Part shown: positions 39,384 to 48,397 of the stretch, piece after piece
Numbering within the stretch: position 1 is the stretch's first letter
How the letters are laid out: each line of letters starts with the position of its first letter
Assembly: GCA_007693505.1 (NCBI GenBank)
Contig: REDL01000064.1
Coordinates: 62,001 to 126,000 of the forward strand
Length of the DNA: 64,000 nucleotides
DNA from: Desulfovibrionales bacterium
GTDB taxonomy: Bacteria; Desulfobacterota; Desulfovibrionia; Desulfovibrionales; Desulfonatronaceae
Direction: 5' to 3'
Translations under genes and position numbers: made by a program
Notes under the pieces: model-generated
What the model saw: the letters and a program-made list of their open reading frames with translations, nothing else
Told to the model about the DNA's origin: nothing
Database searches by the model: none

Positions 39384-39496
39384 CTCCTGGGCCTGTCACC
39401 TGATGTTTTCAAAACGCAGTTCCGCTCAATAAGAGGAGTGGATGAGCCACTCTCCCTGAACTCTTTTGAACGCAAACCGTGACCCATAACCGGATC

Positions 39497-40435
39497 ATGA
39501 GGACATCCCTGAACATCACCAATCCGAAGACCGTTTATGGGTTGCTGCAAGTTACACGCGACCGACGCACCAACGTGATTATCGTTCCCGCTGGTCATGG
39601 CCGCTACCGTAGTGTCATTGGCTCTCTGCGGGATGTTGCGACCAGAGGCGTGACGGTGGAGGTTCCCGGATTGAATGCCGCCTCCACAACCTGGATTGGG
39701 CGCATGGTCGTCTGTTATTTCAGGGTGCGGGACCCAGCCAGAAACGCAGACATATTTTACAACTTCACCAGCCCAATTCTCGATGTCGCTCTTTCTCGGA
39801 CCGGCTCCAGCCTGACGCTGGAACTGCCCGCCACCATGGACATTGGGCAACGCCGGAGCAACATTCGTCTGGATCCGGCCTCGGGTGACATTCTGAACTT
39901 TTCCCTCTGGGAAGAAAGTGCCCTGTTCGCACGCTGCACCCAGGCCGGACGAACCAGGCTATGTTCGCCCGTGATAACCGGACAGCATTTTGCAAAAGGG
40001 GTTGTGAGTGTTCAGGATGTATCTGCCGGAGGGATCAAGGTGCGCTTGCGAAAAAGGCTGTTCACGGCGTCACAAACTGAATCGGATCCTGGGGTACACC
40101 AGAGAGCGGGCACTGGAGAGGAAATACTGTCACCAGGAGGAAATGTTTCGGGACCATTGGCCTGGGGCCGAGGAGTTAAACTGGTGATCTGGCTGGTCTT
40201 GGCCGAACATGCCGGAAACACGCACAGGGTGTTTTGGTTGAGAGGGCGGATTCGATACAAGAGGGAGGACTATCAGACCAAGGATCTCGATTTTGGCGTG
40301 GAATTGTCCCATTTCGGGAAAAATGACCAGCAAGGCAAGTTCACCTGGAGTGCCGTTCAGGAAAATGAGATTCAGGAATTAGGGGCGTGGGTGTATCACC
40401 GGTACCTGGAGCGGTTTCGACGCGGAATCGCCTAG
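39497..40435 (+). CDS. PilZ-domain protein (probable cyclic-di-GMP receptor)
   Basis: About 312 residues. The N-terminal ~100 residues resemble a YcgR-type flagellar-brake domain. The PilZ signature follows: GQRRSNIRLDP (the RxxxR box) at about residues 121-131 and DVSAGGIKVRLRK (the D/NxSxxG box) around residue 180. A loop of ~50 residues rich in Gly, Ser and Thr (about 195-240) interrupts the PilZ domain, and the C-terminal part (YQTKDLDFGVELSHF) resumes the beta-barrel. The start could be GTG 39479 or ATG 39497; neither has a strong ribosome-binding site. It is convergent with the response regulator gene. Confidence 0.8.
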   Translation: MRTSLNITNPKTVYGLLQVTRDRRTNVIIVPAGHGRYRSVIGSLRDVATRGVTVEVPGLNAASTTWIGRMVVCYFRVRDPARNADIFYNFTSPILDVALSRTGSSLTLELPATMDIGQRRSNIRLDPASGDILNFSLWEESALFARCTQAGRTRLCSPVITGQHFAKGVVSVQDVSAGGIKVRLRKRLFTASQTESDPGVHQRAGTGEEILSPGGNVSGPLAWGRGVKLVIWLVLAEHAGNTHRVFWLRGRIRYKREDYQTKDLDFGVELSHFGKNDQQGKFTWSAVQENEIQELGAWVYHRYLERFRRGIA

Positions 40436-40589
40436 CAGGCGTGGAATTCTTTAGACAACGGTCATGGGGGCAGGGAAAGCGGCCGAGAGAGCGAGCACCA
40501 CTTTTTTTCGTTGCATGGCCACGGTACTGTTTCGTCGATGTGTCCTGAACGGGGCCAACTCAGAGCGCAACGCAGAAAAGTCCGATTTT

Positions 40590-40988
40590 TTAAATACGCA
40601 AACCGGTATTGCGGATCACTTCCAGGAGCAATCCCTTGTCTATGGGCTTGACCAGGTATGAACTGGCACCTCCCTTGTAGTAGGCATCAACCACGTTTTT
40701 TGGATCACCCAAGGCCGTCAGCATGATCACCCGTGTCTCATCCTTGGGGCTGATACCATGGGTTTGCTCATACTCCCTGATTTCCAGAAGGGCTTGCTGA
40801 CCGTCCTTGACCGGCATCATAATGTCCAGCAGGATGAGGTCATATGGCTGGCCTTCTTCATGGGCCATCTTAAAAGCCTGGACCGCCTCGTCGCCGTTGA
40901 CCGCCAAATCGCATTGCGCATACGGCTTGATGATCCGTTGGAGCATCAATCTGCTGGTAAAGTCATCCTCAACGATCAGAAAGCGCAT
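40590..40988 (-). CDS. Single-domain response regulator (CheY-like)
   Basis: About 132 residues forming one receiver domain with no output domain. The acidic pocket (LIVEDDFTSRLML near residues 4-16), phospho-acceptor in LLDIMMPVKDG (Asp about residue 54), conserved Thr in MLTALGD and Lys in YLVKPID are all present. ATG 40988 is chosen for the GAGGTGG site five bases before it; the open frame upstream adds 26 residues of no family character. No kinase is beside it, so the partner is unknown. It lies downstream of tRNA-Asn on the same strand, beyond a terminator. Confidence 0.9.
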   Translation of the reverse strand: MRFLIVEDDFTSRLMLQRIIKPYAQCDLAVNGDEAVQAFKMAHEEGQPYDLILLDIMMPVKDGQQALLEIREYEQTHGISPKDETRVIMLTALGDPKNVVDAYYKGGASSYLVKPIDKGLLLEVIRNTGLRI

Positions 40989-41223
40989 ATCCACCTCGCT
41001 GGTTTTCAGGACAGCCACTGAGATTCTCTGCTGTATCGCCCTGTCGGGCAAACCGGGGTCGAGCAAGCCACTGCCAAGCGTATTGTTTCAGCCGAACCAA
41101 AGGAAAGAATTCGGGATTCCCTGGTGGCATTTCTTCTGTATTTGCCGGGGTAAGATCTATCCCAAGTCTTTCGGTGGTGCAAGGACAGGTGGGATCGGCT
41201 TGGTTTCTGGAGCATGATGCTAC

Positions 41224-41254
41224 AAAAAAACCCCGTCGGGTGAGGACGGGGTTT
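41224..41254 (-). terminator. Rho-independent terminator after tRNA-Asn
   Basis: On the minus strand an AAACCCCGTC stem, 7-base loop and GACGGGGTTT arm run into TTTTTTT. It sits 9 bases past the tRNA 3' end and is a strong, textbook-shaped terminator. Confidence 0.9.
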
Positions 41255-41262
41255 GATTGTCT

Positions 41263-41338
41263 TGGCTCCCCGGGACGGACTTGAACCGCCAACCTAGTGG
41301 TTAACAGCCACCCGCTCTGCCGATTGAGCTACCAGGGA
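41263..41338 (-). tRNA. tRNA-Asn(GTT)
   Basis: 76 nucleotides including an encoded CCA. The acceptor arms TCCCTGG and CCGGGGA pair with one G-T, the D-loop has AGCTCAATCGGCAGAGC, the anticodon loop CTGTTAA carries GTT (Asn, AAC/AAT codons), and the T-arm is GGCGGTTCAAGTCCGTC. It has its own terminator downstream and a plausible promoter upstream. Confidence 0.97.
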
Positions 41339-41357
41339 ATGCGTTGGAAAAAAGACG

Positions 41358-41384
41358 TCTATATCAGACCCATTCACCCGTCAA
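41358..41384 (-). promoter_or_regulatory. Probable sigma-70 promoter of tRNA-Asn
   Basis: On the minus strand TTGACG (41379-41384) is followed after 15 bases by TATAGA (41358-41363), 19 bases before the tRNA. The spacer is short, but both boxes are good. It overlaps the 3' end of the TorD-like gene by four bases. Confidence 0.5.
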
Positions 41385-42052
41385 GCGTGTTGCTCAGAAA
41401 AAGGAATATTTTTTTTAGCGATGGTCGAAATCAAGACGACCAAGAGTTCCCCGGCCAGGCGAAACAATTGCGAGGCTTGGGCCTCGATCAAACGCCGTCG
41501 CAACATGTCGACCCAGGGGTGAAGCATTGTTGCGGCAAAAATGGCAGGCGACTCCTGAGAGATGTCAGTCGGTCTGTTGCGTTGCAAAGGGGCAGCCTCA
41601 GGGAAGAGGGTCATGAGGTAGGCCAGTTCTATGGCCAGATGGTCCGGCGGCATGGGCATGGATGTGTCGACGCGCAGCCCGGCCTGGTCCAGGCGGGACT
41701 GCATGGCCAGGGCTGGCTCACCCATCATGCGTCCTTCGCCGGTATAGCAGGATTGGCAGAGAGGGATGCTCAGTCCGTCCCGGTGGTTCACGAAGAGACG
41801 AACGTATTCCTGCTCAAGGCTTTCCGGGGCCAGAAGCGGATCCTTTGCCTCCACCAGAGCGTGGACTTCCTCAGCCATATCCAGCACGACTTCGTCGACC
41901 AGGTTCCGGGACTCCAGTGCCAGGAGGACAGCGGCCATCTTGGGCAGGCAAACGGTCCGGACCTCGGACCATTGTCCGCCTTCGGCCCCCTGGAAAACCC
42001 AGGCCAAGGACTCAAGGCCCCGTAAAAGCAGGTGATGATCATGGTCGCTCAT
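41381..42052 (-). CDS. TorD/DmsD-family molybdoenzyme chaperone
   Basis: About 223 residues, cytoplasmic, mostly helical. The family signature region EQEYVRLFVNHRDGLSIPLCQSCYTGEG (given in parts: EYVRLF, then PLCQSCY) matches TorD-like chaperones that protect cofactor-less molybdenum or tungsten oxidoreductases before Tat export. No molybdoenzyme gene is adjacent, so its client cannot be named. AGGAG lies upstream of the ATG. fdhD at 55287-56075 is another maturation factor for the same enzyme class. Confidence 0.82.
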   Translation of the reverse strand: MSDHDHHLLLRGLESLAWVFQGAEGGQWSEVRTVCLPKMAAVLLALESRNLVDEVVLDMAEEVHALVEAKDPLLAPESLEQEYVRLFVNHRDGLSIPLCQSCYTGEGRMMGEPALAMQSRLDQAGLRVDTSMPMPPDHLAIELAYLMTLFPEAAPLQRNRPTDISQESPAIFAATMLHPWVDMLRRRLIEAQASQLFRLAGELLVVLISTIAKKNIPFSEQHA

Positions 42053-42197
42053 TGCGGTAATTTCTCCTGATTGGATGAAGGGAGCAGACTGTCGGGGAAT
42101 TCGAAGAAACGTTGATTGGCGCGGCAGGACTCGGGGGGCTGAGTCCGTACGTATCGACTCAATCCGGTTGCAGTCAACATGGCGAAAATACTCAGAG

Positions 42198-42248
42198 CGC
42201 AGTCGGTATCGAAATCAGAATCTTTTTGCCTTTTCGATACCGACTGCG
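42198..42248. repeat. Perfect 17-bp inverted repeat
   Basis: Arms 42198-42214 and 42232-42248 (CGCAGTCGGTATCGAAA and its complement) flank a 17-base spacer that contains CTTTTTG. It lies in the 265-base non-coding gap between the start of the TorD-like gene and the end of uraA, both on the minus strand. It could act as a terminator hairpin for uraA, though no clear T-run follows, or as an operator. Confidence 0.7.
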
Positions 42249-42317
42249 TTTGCGACCTTGAGTCCGATATGAGATTGTTTGAGTCATTTGATTTGAAAAC
42301 AAAGCAGAGCCGGAAGG

Positions 42318-43571
42318 CTAGATTTTTCGATCCGGGAGGATCAGGTTGAGGATGATCCCGATGATGGCCGCAAGCCCGATACCTTTCAGCACGAATTCTC
42401 CGGTTTGAAACGCCATGCCACCCATGCCGAAGACCACGATTATGGAGATGATGATCAGGTTGCGAGGCTGCATCAGGTCTTCCTTGGCCCGCACCAACGT
42501 GTTCAGGCCAACCACCATGATCGCGCCGAAAAGCAGCACGAGAATACCACCCATCACCGGGACCGGAATGGTTTGCAACAGGGCACCCAATTTGCCCACG
42601 AAAGCCAGGATGATGGCGGCGATGGCCGCCCAGGTCATGATCGCCGGGTTGAAGGCTTTTGTCAGGGCGACACCGCCGGTGACTTCGGAGTAGGTGGTGT
42701 TGGGTGGCCCGCCAAGGCAGGCGGCCATGGAAGTGGCCAAGCCGTCACCAAGCATGGTTCGGTGAATGCCCGGATCCTTGACGTAGTTTTTGCCGGTCAG
42801 ACTGCTCACGGCTAGGATGTCCCCAAAGTGCTCGATGGCCGGCGCAATGGCGATGGGGACGATGAACAGGATGGCTTGCCAGTTCCATTCTGGAAGGACG
42901 AAATTGGGCATGGCCAGCCATGGGGCTTCACGGACCGGTGTGAAGTCAACCAGACCGTAGAGCAGGCAGAGCAGATAGCCCACAATGATGCCGAACATGA
43001 TCGGGACGAGGCGAAAAACGCCTTTGCCGAGCAGAGTGACCACGACTGTGGTCCCCAGGGAGACCAAGGCGATGGACAAAGCCAAACCCTCGCTGACCAG
43101 TTGCACCGAACCGTCCCCGGTCTTGCCCAGCGCCATGTTCACGGCCACGGGGGCCAGGATCAGTCCGATGACCATGATCACCGGCGCATACACAATGGGT
43201 GGCAATACGCGCATCAAAATCCCCGGGCCTTGCCATTTTATAAAGAGCCCGAGCAGGATATAGACAACTCCCGCCGCGGCCAAACCGGAGAGGGTGGCCG
43301 GAATACCCCAGGTTTGCACGCCAAACATGATGGCCGGGATGAACGCGAAAGAGGATGCCAGGAAGACTGGAACCTTGCCCTTGGTGATGATCTGGAAGAT
43401 CAACGTGCCGACCCCCGCAGTAAAGAGCGCCACGTTCGGGTCCAGGCCGGTAAGTAGCGGAACCAGAACCAGAGCCCCAAAGGCGATGAACAACATCTGC
43501 ATTCCCAGGAGGCTGTCCTTGAGACGGAAATGGTAGTCCGGCGAGGAGAGCGATGTGGTCTCTTCTTTCAT
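42318..43571 (-). CDS. uraA: Uracil permease, NCS2 family
   Basis: Polytopic inner-membrane uracil:proton symporter. About 417 residues with a dozen or more hydrophobic segments. NCS2 features include GMQMLFIAFGALVLVPLLTGL near the N-terminus, VPIAIAPAIEHFGDILAVS (with the substrate-binding Glu) and GGPPNTTYSEVTG in the second half. ATG 43571 is chosen for AAGGAG six bases upstream; the frame opens five codons earlier. It lies 213 bases downstream of upp, and together they import and phosphoribosylate uracil. Confidence 0.95.
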   Translation of the reverse strand: MKEETTSLSSPDYHFRLKDSLLGMQMLFIAFGALVLVPLLTGLDPNVALFTAGVGTLIFQIITKGKVPVFLASSFAFIPAIMFGVQTWGIPATLSGLAAAGVVYILLGLFIKWQGPGILMRVLPPIVYAPVIMVIGLILAPVAVNMALGKTGDGSVQLVSEGLALSIALVSLGTTVVVTLLGKGVFRLVPIMFGIIVGYLLCLLYGLVDFTPVREAPWLAMPNFVLPEWNWQAILFIVPIAIAPAIEHFGDILAVSSLTGKNYVKDPGIHRTMLGDGLATSMAACLGGPPNTTYSEVTGGVALTKAFNPAIMTWAAIAAIILAFVGKLGALLQTIPVPVMGGILVLLFGAIMVVGLNTLVRAKEDLMQPRNLIIISIIVVFGMGGMAFQTGEFVLKGIGLAAIIGIILNLILPDRKI

Positions 43572-43784
43572 GATGGCTCCTTCCATGGCGCTGGGAATCT
43601 CTTTTTTGATCCCCGCAGGTTGATGATTATCGTGGCGCTACCGAGGGCTGATGTAAGGTCACAGTCGGAAAAGTCCCGGGCGTGGGCCCGCGGGTCAATG
43701 CTGTCTCCACGGTGTGGAGGACGAATCCTTGGAATTGCGCTGCGCCTCTGCCGCTAACCAGGGGGCGGTTTGGGGGTGCTGCCC

Positions 43785-44411
43785 CTATTTCGTTCCAAAT
43801 ATCTTGTCCCCGGCATCACCCAATCCAGGCAGAATGTAGCCCTGATCATCGAGCCGTTTATCCACAGCGGCCAGATAAATCTCCACGTCCGGGTGCGCGG
43901 CTTCAATTCGGCGTAGCCCTTCGGGAGCAGCCACCAGAAAGACGCCCTTGATCTGGCGACAACCGGCCTCCTTCAGCAGGTCAATGGTTGCCAGTAATGT
44001 TCCTCCGGTGGCAAGCATCGGGTCCAGGATCAAGGCCATGCGCTGGTCCATGTTTCCGGCTGTCTTGACATAGTACTCTACGGGCTGCAGGGTTTCCTCG
44101 TTGCGATACATCCCGATCACGCTGACCTTTGCACCGGGGATCATGTCCAACACGCCGTCCAACATGCCCAAACCGGCTCTGAGAATGGGCACGACGGTGA
44201 TCTTTTTTCCCTTGATCCGCTCCACCTGCACACGGCCGCACCAGCCTTGGATGGTTTTAGGTTCGGTTGCGAGATCCTTTGTTGCCTCGTAGGTCAGCAG
44301 CCTGGCCAACTCTGAGGCCAATTCCCGAAAATTTTTGGTGCTGATGTCGTGTTGGCGCATGATCCCAAGCTTGTGCTGAACCAGCGGGTGGAGAACCACA
44401 TGAACGGACAC
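43785..44411 (-). CDS. upp: Uracil phosphoribosyltransferase
   Basis: Pyrimidine salvage enzyme making UMP from uracil and PRPP. 208 residues. The PRPP loop [13 protein letters not shown] lies near residues 128-140, and the uracil-binding [13 protein letters not shown] near the end. Translation starts at GTG 44411, preceded by a perfect AGGAGG at five bases. uraA follows on the same strand. The 213-base gap between them has GC-rich hairpins (for example around 43676-43695), but I see no defined regulatory element. Confidence 0.96.
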   Translation of the reverse strand: MSVHVVLHPLVQHKLGIMRQHDISTKNFRELASELARLLTYEATKDLATEPKTIQGWCGRVQVERIKGKKITVVPILRAGLGMLDGVLDMIPGAKVSVIGMYRNEETLQPVEYYVKTAGNMDQRMALILDPMLATGGTLLATIDLLKEAGCRQIKGVFLVAAPEGLRRIEAAHPDVEIYLAAVDKRLDDQGYILPGLGDAGDKIFGTK

Positions 44412-44476
44412 GGAAACCTCCTGTTGGAATAGGGAACTGCTGAGAAGAACATGGGTTGTGACGAAAAATCTCCGAT

Positions 44477-44505
44477 TCCTAAACCGTATTGAAAGAGGCG
44501 GTCAA
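44477..44505 (-). promoter_or_regulatory. Possible upp promoter
   Basis: On the minus strand TTGACC (44500-44505) is followed after 17-18 bases by TTAGGAA (44476-44482), about 65 bases before the upp start. The -35 is good and the -10 poor, so this is tentative. Confidence 0.3.
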
Positions 44506-44980
44506 GCTATGTGCCGAGCGGTAGGGAAGAAGGATCGAGCAAAGGGGGAATGGGGAAAGGTGGATATCCTTTTTCCCGTGCAACGATACCGTTGATATTT
44601 CCACTTGCGCGGAGAAACTCTGGGTTGTCCGCCTCTTCCGAGCCATTCGGCGTGCATCGCAATTCTGAAAATGACGTCATTGATGTGCGATTGTCCTGCC
44701 GTACTGCATGGTTATGAAAAAAATGCGTACATGGCTTCCTTTGGGTGATTTCTTGACGAACACTCGGAGTTGGCATACGCAAGCGAGTTGCCGTGATGTC
44801 CGAAGGCCTGTTTTGGGGGAGCGACGAACCCACCTCTTTTGCCGACATCAGCCCGTCCTGAGCAGCGTCTTTGTTGTTGGTCATGACGACAACCGGCCAA
44901 CCTGAGCGAGGCCAACCCGCAAATTACCCTTTTTTCGCCCCCTGAGTGGTCGGCAGCCATGAATCATTGAAGGATCGACC
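44506..44980. other. Divergent intergenic region, no gene recognised
   Basis: Between the upp promoter region and lysS there are ~475 bases with no open frame resembling a known protein on either strand; the short frames here lack ribosome-binding sites and family character. It contains a near-palindrome at about 44872-44892, centred on GTCATGAC and flanked by GTTGT and ACAAC. It presumably carries the lysS promoter and might be the site of a lost gene. Confidence 0.5.
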
Positions 44981-46489
44981 TTGACTACTGAGCAAAGCCA
45001 GAGCCGAAGCCAACTCCAAAAGCAGCGTCTGGAGAAATTCACGCAGCTTCAGGATTCCGGGGTGGCCCTCTACCCCAACGATTTTCGCAAAAATGCCGAA
45101 CTGGGCCAGATCAAGGTCGCATACGGCGGCCACGATGAATCGGCGTTGGAAGTCCTGGAAAAGTCATTTGCCGTGGCTGGACGGGTGATGAGCCAACGCT
45201 CGTTCGGCAAGGCCGCCTTTTTTCACCTCCAGGACGCCACGGACCAGATGCAGGTTTTTGTCCAGCGTGATGCCATTGGGGCGGAAAGCTACGCTCTGTT
45301 CAAAAAATACGACATCGGCGACATCGTGGGTGTCACCGGACGCCTGTTCCGGACCAAAACAGGAGAGCTGACCGTCAAGGCCGAAAGTGTGTGCCTGGTC
45401 AGCAAGGCCTTGCGGCCTCTGCCAGAGAAGTATCACGGACTGAAGGACGTGGAGGTTCGGTACCGGCAACGGTATGTGGACCTGATGGTCAATCCACGGA
45501 CACGGGAGATTTTTCATCGCCGAACCCAGGTCGTACGCTTTCTGCGTTCCTTTCTGGACAAAGAGGGGTTCATGGAAGTGGAGACGCCGATGATGCAGCC
45601 CATCCCCGGGGGAGCCACGGCCCGGCCCTTCGTCACCCACCACAAGGCACTGGACATGCGTCTTTTCTTGCGTATCGCCCCGGAATTGTACCTGAAACGG
45701 CTGCTCGTGGGCGGCTTCGAGCGGGTCTATGAGATCAACCGAAATTTTCGCAACGAGGGGATTTCCACCCAGCATAACCCGGAATTCACCATGCTGGAAT
45801 TCTACTGGGCCTATGCCGACTACCAGGATCTGATGGATCTGACCGAACGGATGTTTGCCGATCTGGCTCGGGATGTTTTGGGAAGCGAGGTGGTTCCGTA
45901 TCAGGGCGAGCTGATCAATCTGGGCGGCTCTTGGCAGCGGCTTACTTTTTACGAATCCCTGGAGTCCCTGGGCGGTCTGCGTCCGGAACAATACCAGGAC
46001 TACACCGAAGCCAGAAACCTGGTGCTCAAGCTGGGTGAAAAAGCGCATACCGAGGAAAAGCTCGGCAAGCTCCAGGCCAAGCTGTTCGATCTGCTGGTGG
46101 AGCCAAAGCTGATCCAACCTCATTTTATCTATCACTACCCCACGGATATTTCCCCACTTTCCCGACGCAACGATGCAGACCCCCAGGTAACGGACCGTTT
46201 TGAGCTGTTTATCGCCGGACGAGAAATGGCGAATGCCTTTTCCGAGCTGAATGACCCCTTGGATCAACGTGGCCGTTTCGAAGACCAGGTCAGGGAAAAA
46301 GAGGCCGGTGATGAAGAAGCCCATTTCATGGACGAGGACTACATTCGCGCCCTGGAGTACGGTATGCCTCCGGCGGCAGGTCAGGGCGTGGGCATTGACC
46401 GGCTGGTGATGCTGCTCACGGACAGCCCCTCGATCCGTGAAGTCATATTGTTTCCGTTGTTGCGTCCTGAGGCCAACCCGACCCCATGA
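44981..46489 (+). CDS. lysS: Lysyl-tRNA synthetase, class II
   Basis: Charges tRNA-Lys. 502 residues: an N-terminal OB-fold anticodon-binding domain (RVMSQRSFGKAAFFHLQD), then the class II core with motif 1 (around RSFLDKEGFMEVETPMMQP), motif 2 (FERVYEINRNFRNEGIS) and motif 3 (GQGVGIDRLVMLLT). The start is TTG 44981 with AAGGA seven bases ahead; the only nearby ATG (44960) hits a stop after two codons. It overlaps lolC by four bases (ATGA), tying it to the outer-membrane lipoprotein genes. Confidence 0.96.
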   Translation: MTTEQSQSRSQLQKQRLEKFTQLQDSGVALYPNDFRKNAELGQIKVAYGGHDESALEVLEKSFAVAGRVMSQRSFGKAAFFHLQDATDQMQVFVQRDAIGAESYALFKKYDIGDIVGVTGRLFRTKTGELTVKAESVCLVSKALRPLPEKYHGLKDVEVRYRQRYVDLMVNPRTREIFHRRTQVVRFLRSFLDKEGFMEVETPMMQPIPGGATARPFVTHHKALDMRLFLRIAPELYLKRLLVGGFERVYEINRNFRNEGISTQHNPEFTMLEFYWAYADYQDLMDLTERMFADLARDVLGSEVVPYQGELINLGGSWQRLTFYESLESLGGLRPEQYQDYTEARNLVLKLGEKAHTEEKLGKLQAKLFDLLVEPKLIQPHFIYHYPTDISPLSRRNDADPQVTDRFELFIAGREMANAFSELNDPLDQRGRFEDQVREKEAGDEEAHFMDEDYIRALEYGMPPAAGQGVGIDRLVMLLTDSPSIREVILFPLLRPEANPTP

Positions 46490-47715
46490 GGTTCGAGCGG
46501 TTCATCGCCCTGCGTTACCTCCTGACCAGGGGCAGTCACGCGTTCATTTCGGTCATTTCCTGGGTTTCCGTGCTCGGCGTTGCTTTGGGCGTGGCGGCAC
46601 TGATCGTCGTCCTAGGGGTGATGAACGGGTTCAGCAGCGAGCTGCGGGACAAAATTCTCGGCGTCAACGCCCATATTGTTGTCACCAGCCTGGAAGGCGT
46701 CATCCGGGACTACGACCACCTGACCGAACAAGCCCGCGGCGTCGCCGGGGTACTTGGGGCCATGCCTTTTGTGTACTCCGAGGTGATGCTCAGCACGGAC
46801 TTGGGGGTCAAGGGCGTCGTGTTGCGTGGCATTGATCCGGAGGACTCCCGTGACGTCATTGCCCTGTCCCGGGACATGATCATGGGCAGCGCCTCGGATC
46901 TCCACGACGATGCAACCGGCCGGGGCATTTTCGTCGGGTCGGAATTGGCCGGTCGCCTCGGGCTGCGGGTCGGCTCTGAAGTGAACCTGCTCTCGCCGGC
47001 CGGGCAACGATCCGCCGCCGGCTTTTCCCCCAGTGTTCAAACCTTTGTGGTTCGTGGCGTATTTCGGACCGGGATGTTCGAATACGACTCGTCCCTGGCC
47101 TATGTGACCATTCCTGCTGCACAGTCCGTGCTCGGGTTTCGAGGCGATTTGGTCAGCGGCTTGGAAATCCGCCTGCGTAATCCGGATGCCGCGCCGCAGG
47201 TCGCCGAGGAGCTGGAGCGTGTTTTGGGTGGATTTCCATTCCAGGTTCGCACCTGGATGGAAATGAACCAGAATCTGTTTGCCGCCTTGAAGTTGGAAAA
47301 AGCGGCGATGTTCGTGATTCTGGTGATGATCGTCCTGGTCGGATCCTTCAGTATCATCACCACCCTGGTGATGCTGGTCATGGAGAAGACCAGGGATATC
47401 GCCATTCTGGCCTCCATGGGGGCAGGGCCGAAGCGGATCGCCCGGATATTTATCTTTCTGGGGACGACTATCGGGGCCATGGGGACAGGATTGGGTTTTG
47501 CCATCGGCCTGCTGCTCAGTTTTCTGCTCCAGCGTTACCAGTTCATTCAGTTGCCCATGGACGTCTACTACCTGGATCATTTGCCCGTGCAACTGCAATG
47601 GACGGATTTGACCATCATTGCCCTGGCCGCCATGGTTATGTGTTTTCTGGCAACCCTTTATCCGGCCCACAAGGCGTCCCGGTTGCAACCCGCCGAGGCT
47701 CTGCGGTATGAATGA
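46486..47715 (+). CDS. lolC: Lipoprotein-releasing ABC transporter permease LolC/LolE
   Basis: Inner-membrane subunit of the LolCDE complex that extracts lipoproteins destined for the outer membrane. 409 residues. One N-terminal membrane segment (~20-45) is followed by a large periplasmic domain (~50-265) and three C-terminal membrane segments. Typical motifs are RYLLTRGSHAFISVISWVSVLGVALGVAAL and GVMNGFSSELRDKILGVNAHI. Only one permease gene is present, so the complex may use a homodimer or a hybrid LolF-type permease. It overlaps lolD by eight bases. Confidence 0.93.
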   Translation: MRFERFIALRYLLTRGSHAFISVISWVSVLGVALGVAALIVVLGVMNGFSSELRDKILGVNAHIVVTSLEGVIRDYDHLTEQARGVAGVLGAMPFVYSEVMLSTDLGVKGVVLRGIDPEDSRDVIALSRDMIMGSASDLHDDATGRGIFVGSELAGRLGLRVGSEVNLLSPAGQRSAAGFSPSVQTFVVRGVFRTGMFEYDSSLAYVTIPAAQSVLGFRGDLVSGLEIRLRNPDAAPQVAEELERVLGGFPFQVRTWMEMNQNLFAALKLEKAAMFVILVMIVLVGSFSIITTLVMLVMEKTRDIAILASMGAGPKRIARIFIFLGTTIGAMGTGLGFAIGLLLSFLLQRYQFIQLPMDVYYLDHLPVQLQWTDLTIIALAAMVMCFLATLYPAHKASRLQPAEALRYE

Positions 47716-48391
47716 GCAGTTTTTGCTTGACGTGCGCCAACTCAGTAAGGAAGTTCACAGCGCGGCGGAGCGCCTGGTCATCCTGAAACGCATCGAATTC
47801 ACTCTGGGTTCCGGTGAAACCGCGGCCATTATTGGTGCATCGGGTTCTGGAAAGTCCACGTTGTTGCATATCCTCGGGACGCTGGACCAACCAACTTCCG
47901 GGATGGTTTTTTTTTCCGGACGGGACATGGCTACCTTAAGCCGAGCTGAGAAAGACCGACTCCGCGGCGAAAGCATTGGTTTCGTCTTTCAGTTTCACCA
48001 CCTGCTTCCGGAGTTTACCACGCTGGAAAATGTTGCCATGCCGGGGCTGATTGCCGGACGATCCCACGCCTGGGCTCGACAAGAAGCCGCCTCTGTCCTG
48101 GAAATGGTCGGCTTGGCTGATCGTGGACGGCACCGGGTGACAACCCTTTCCGGAGGAGAGCGCCAAAGGGCGGCCATTGCCCGAGCCCTGCTGCTCAGGC
48201 CCAGGTTGATCCTCGCGGATGAGCCAACTGGAAACCTGGACGAGGAGGCTGGTGAGGTCGTAGGGCGGTTATTGCTGGAACTGAATCAAACCTTGGGAAC
48301 AAGCTTGGTCGTGGTGACCCATAATCGAGATCTGGCCCAAGCCATGCGCTACCGGTACGAGCTACGTGGCGGTGAACTGTTTTCCCTGTAA
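47708..48391 (+). CDS. lolD: Lipoprotein-releasing ABC transporter ATPase LolD
   Basis: ATPase of the LolCDE machine. 227 residues: Walker [16 protein letters not shown] (residues ~39-53), ABC signature [17 protein letters not shown], Walker [13 protein letters not shown] and an H-loop VVVTHN. ATG 47708 overlaps the end of lolC, and the upstream part of the open frame is only lolC in another frame. The dispersed repeat begins seven bases after its stop. Confidence 0.95.
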   Translation: MNEQFLLDVRQLSKEVHSAAERLVILKRIEFTLGSGETAAIIGASGSGKSTLLHILGTLDQPTSGMVFFSGRDMATLSRAEKDRLRGESIGFVFQFHHLLPEFTTLENVAMPGLIAGRSHAWARQEAASVLEMVGLADRGRHRVTTLSGGERQRAAIARALLLRPRLILADEPTGNLDEEAGEVVGRLLLELNQTLGTSLVVVTHNRDLAQAMRYRYELRGGELFSL

Positions 48392-48397
48392 CTGAGT

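Noticed and set aside
42405-43457. Plus-strand frames opposite uraA with His- and Asp-rich translations
   Set aside because: The composition is the usual reverse image of membrane-protein codons; uraA is certain on the minus strand.
44507-44960. Small minus-strand frames (up to 125 codons) between upp and lysS
   Set aside because: No ribosome-binding sites, no protein family resemblance, and they overlap one another and the probable promoters.
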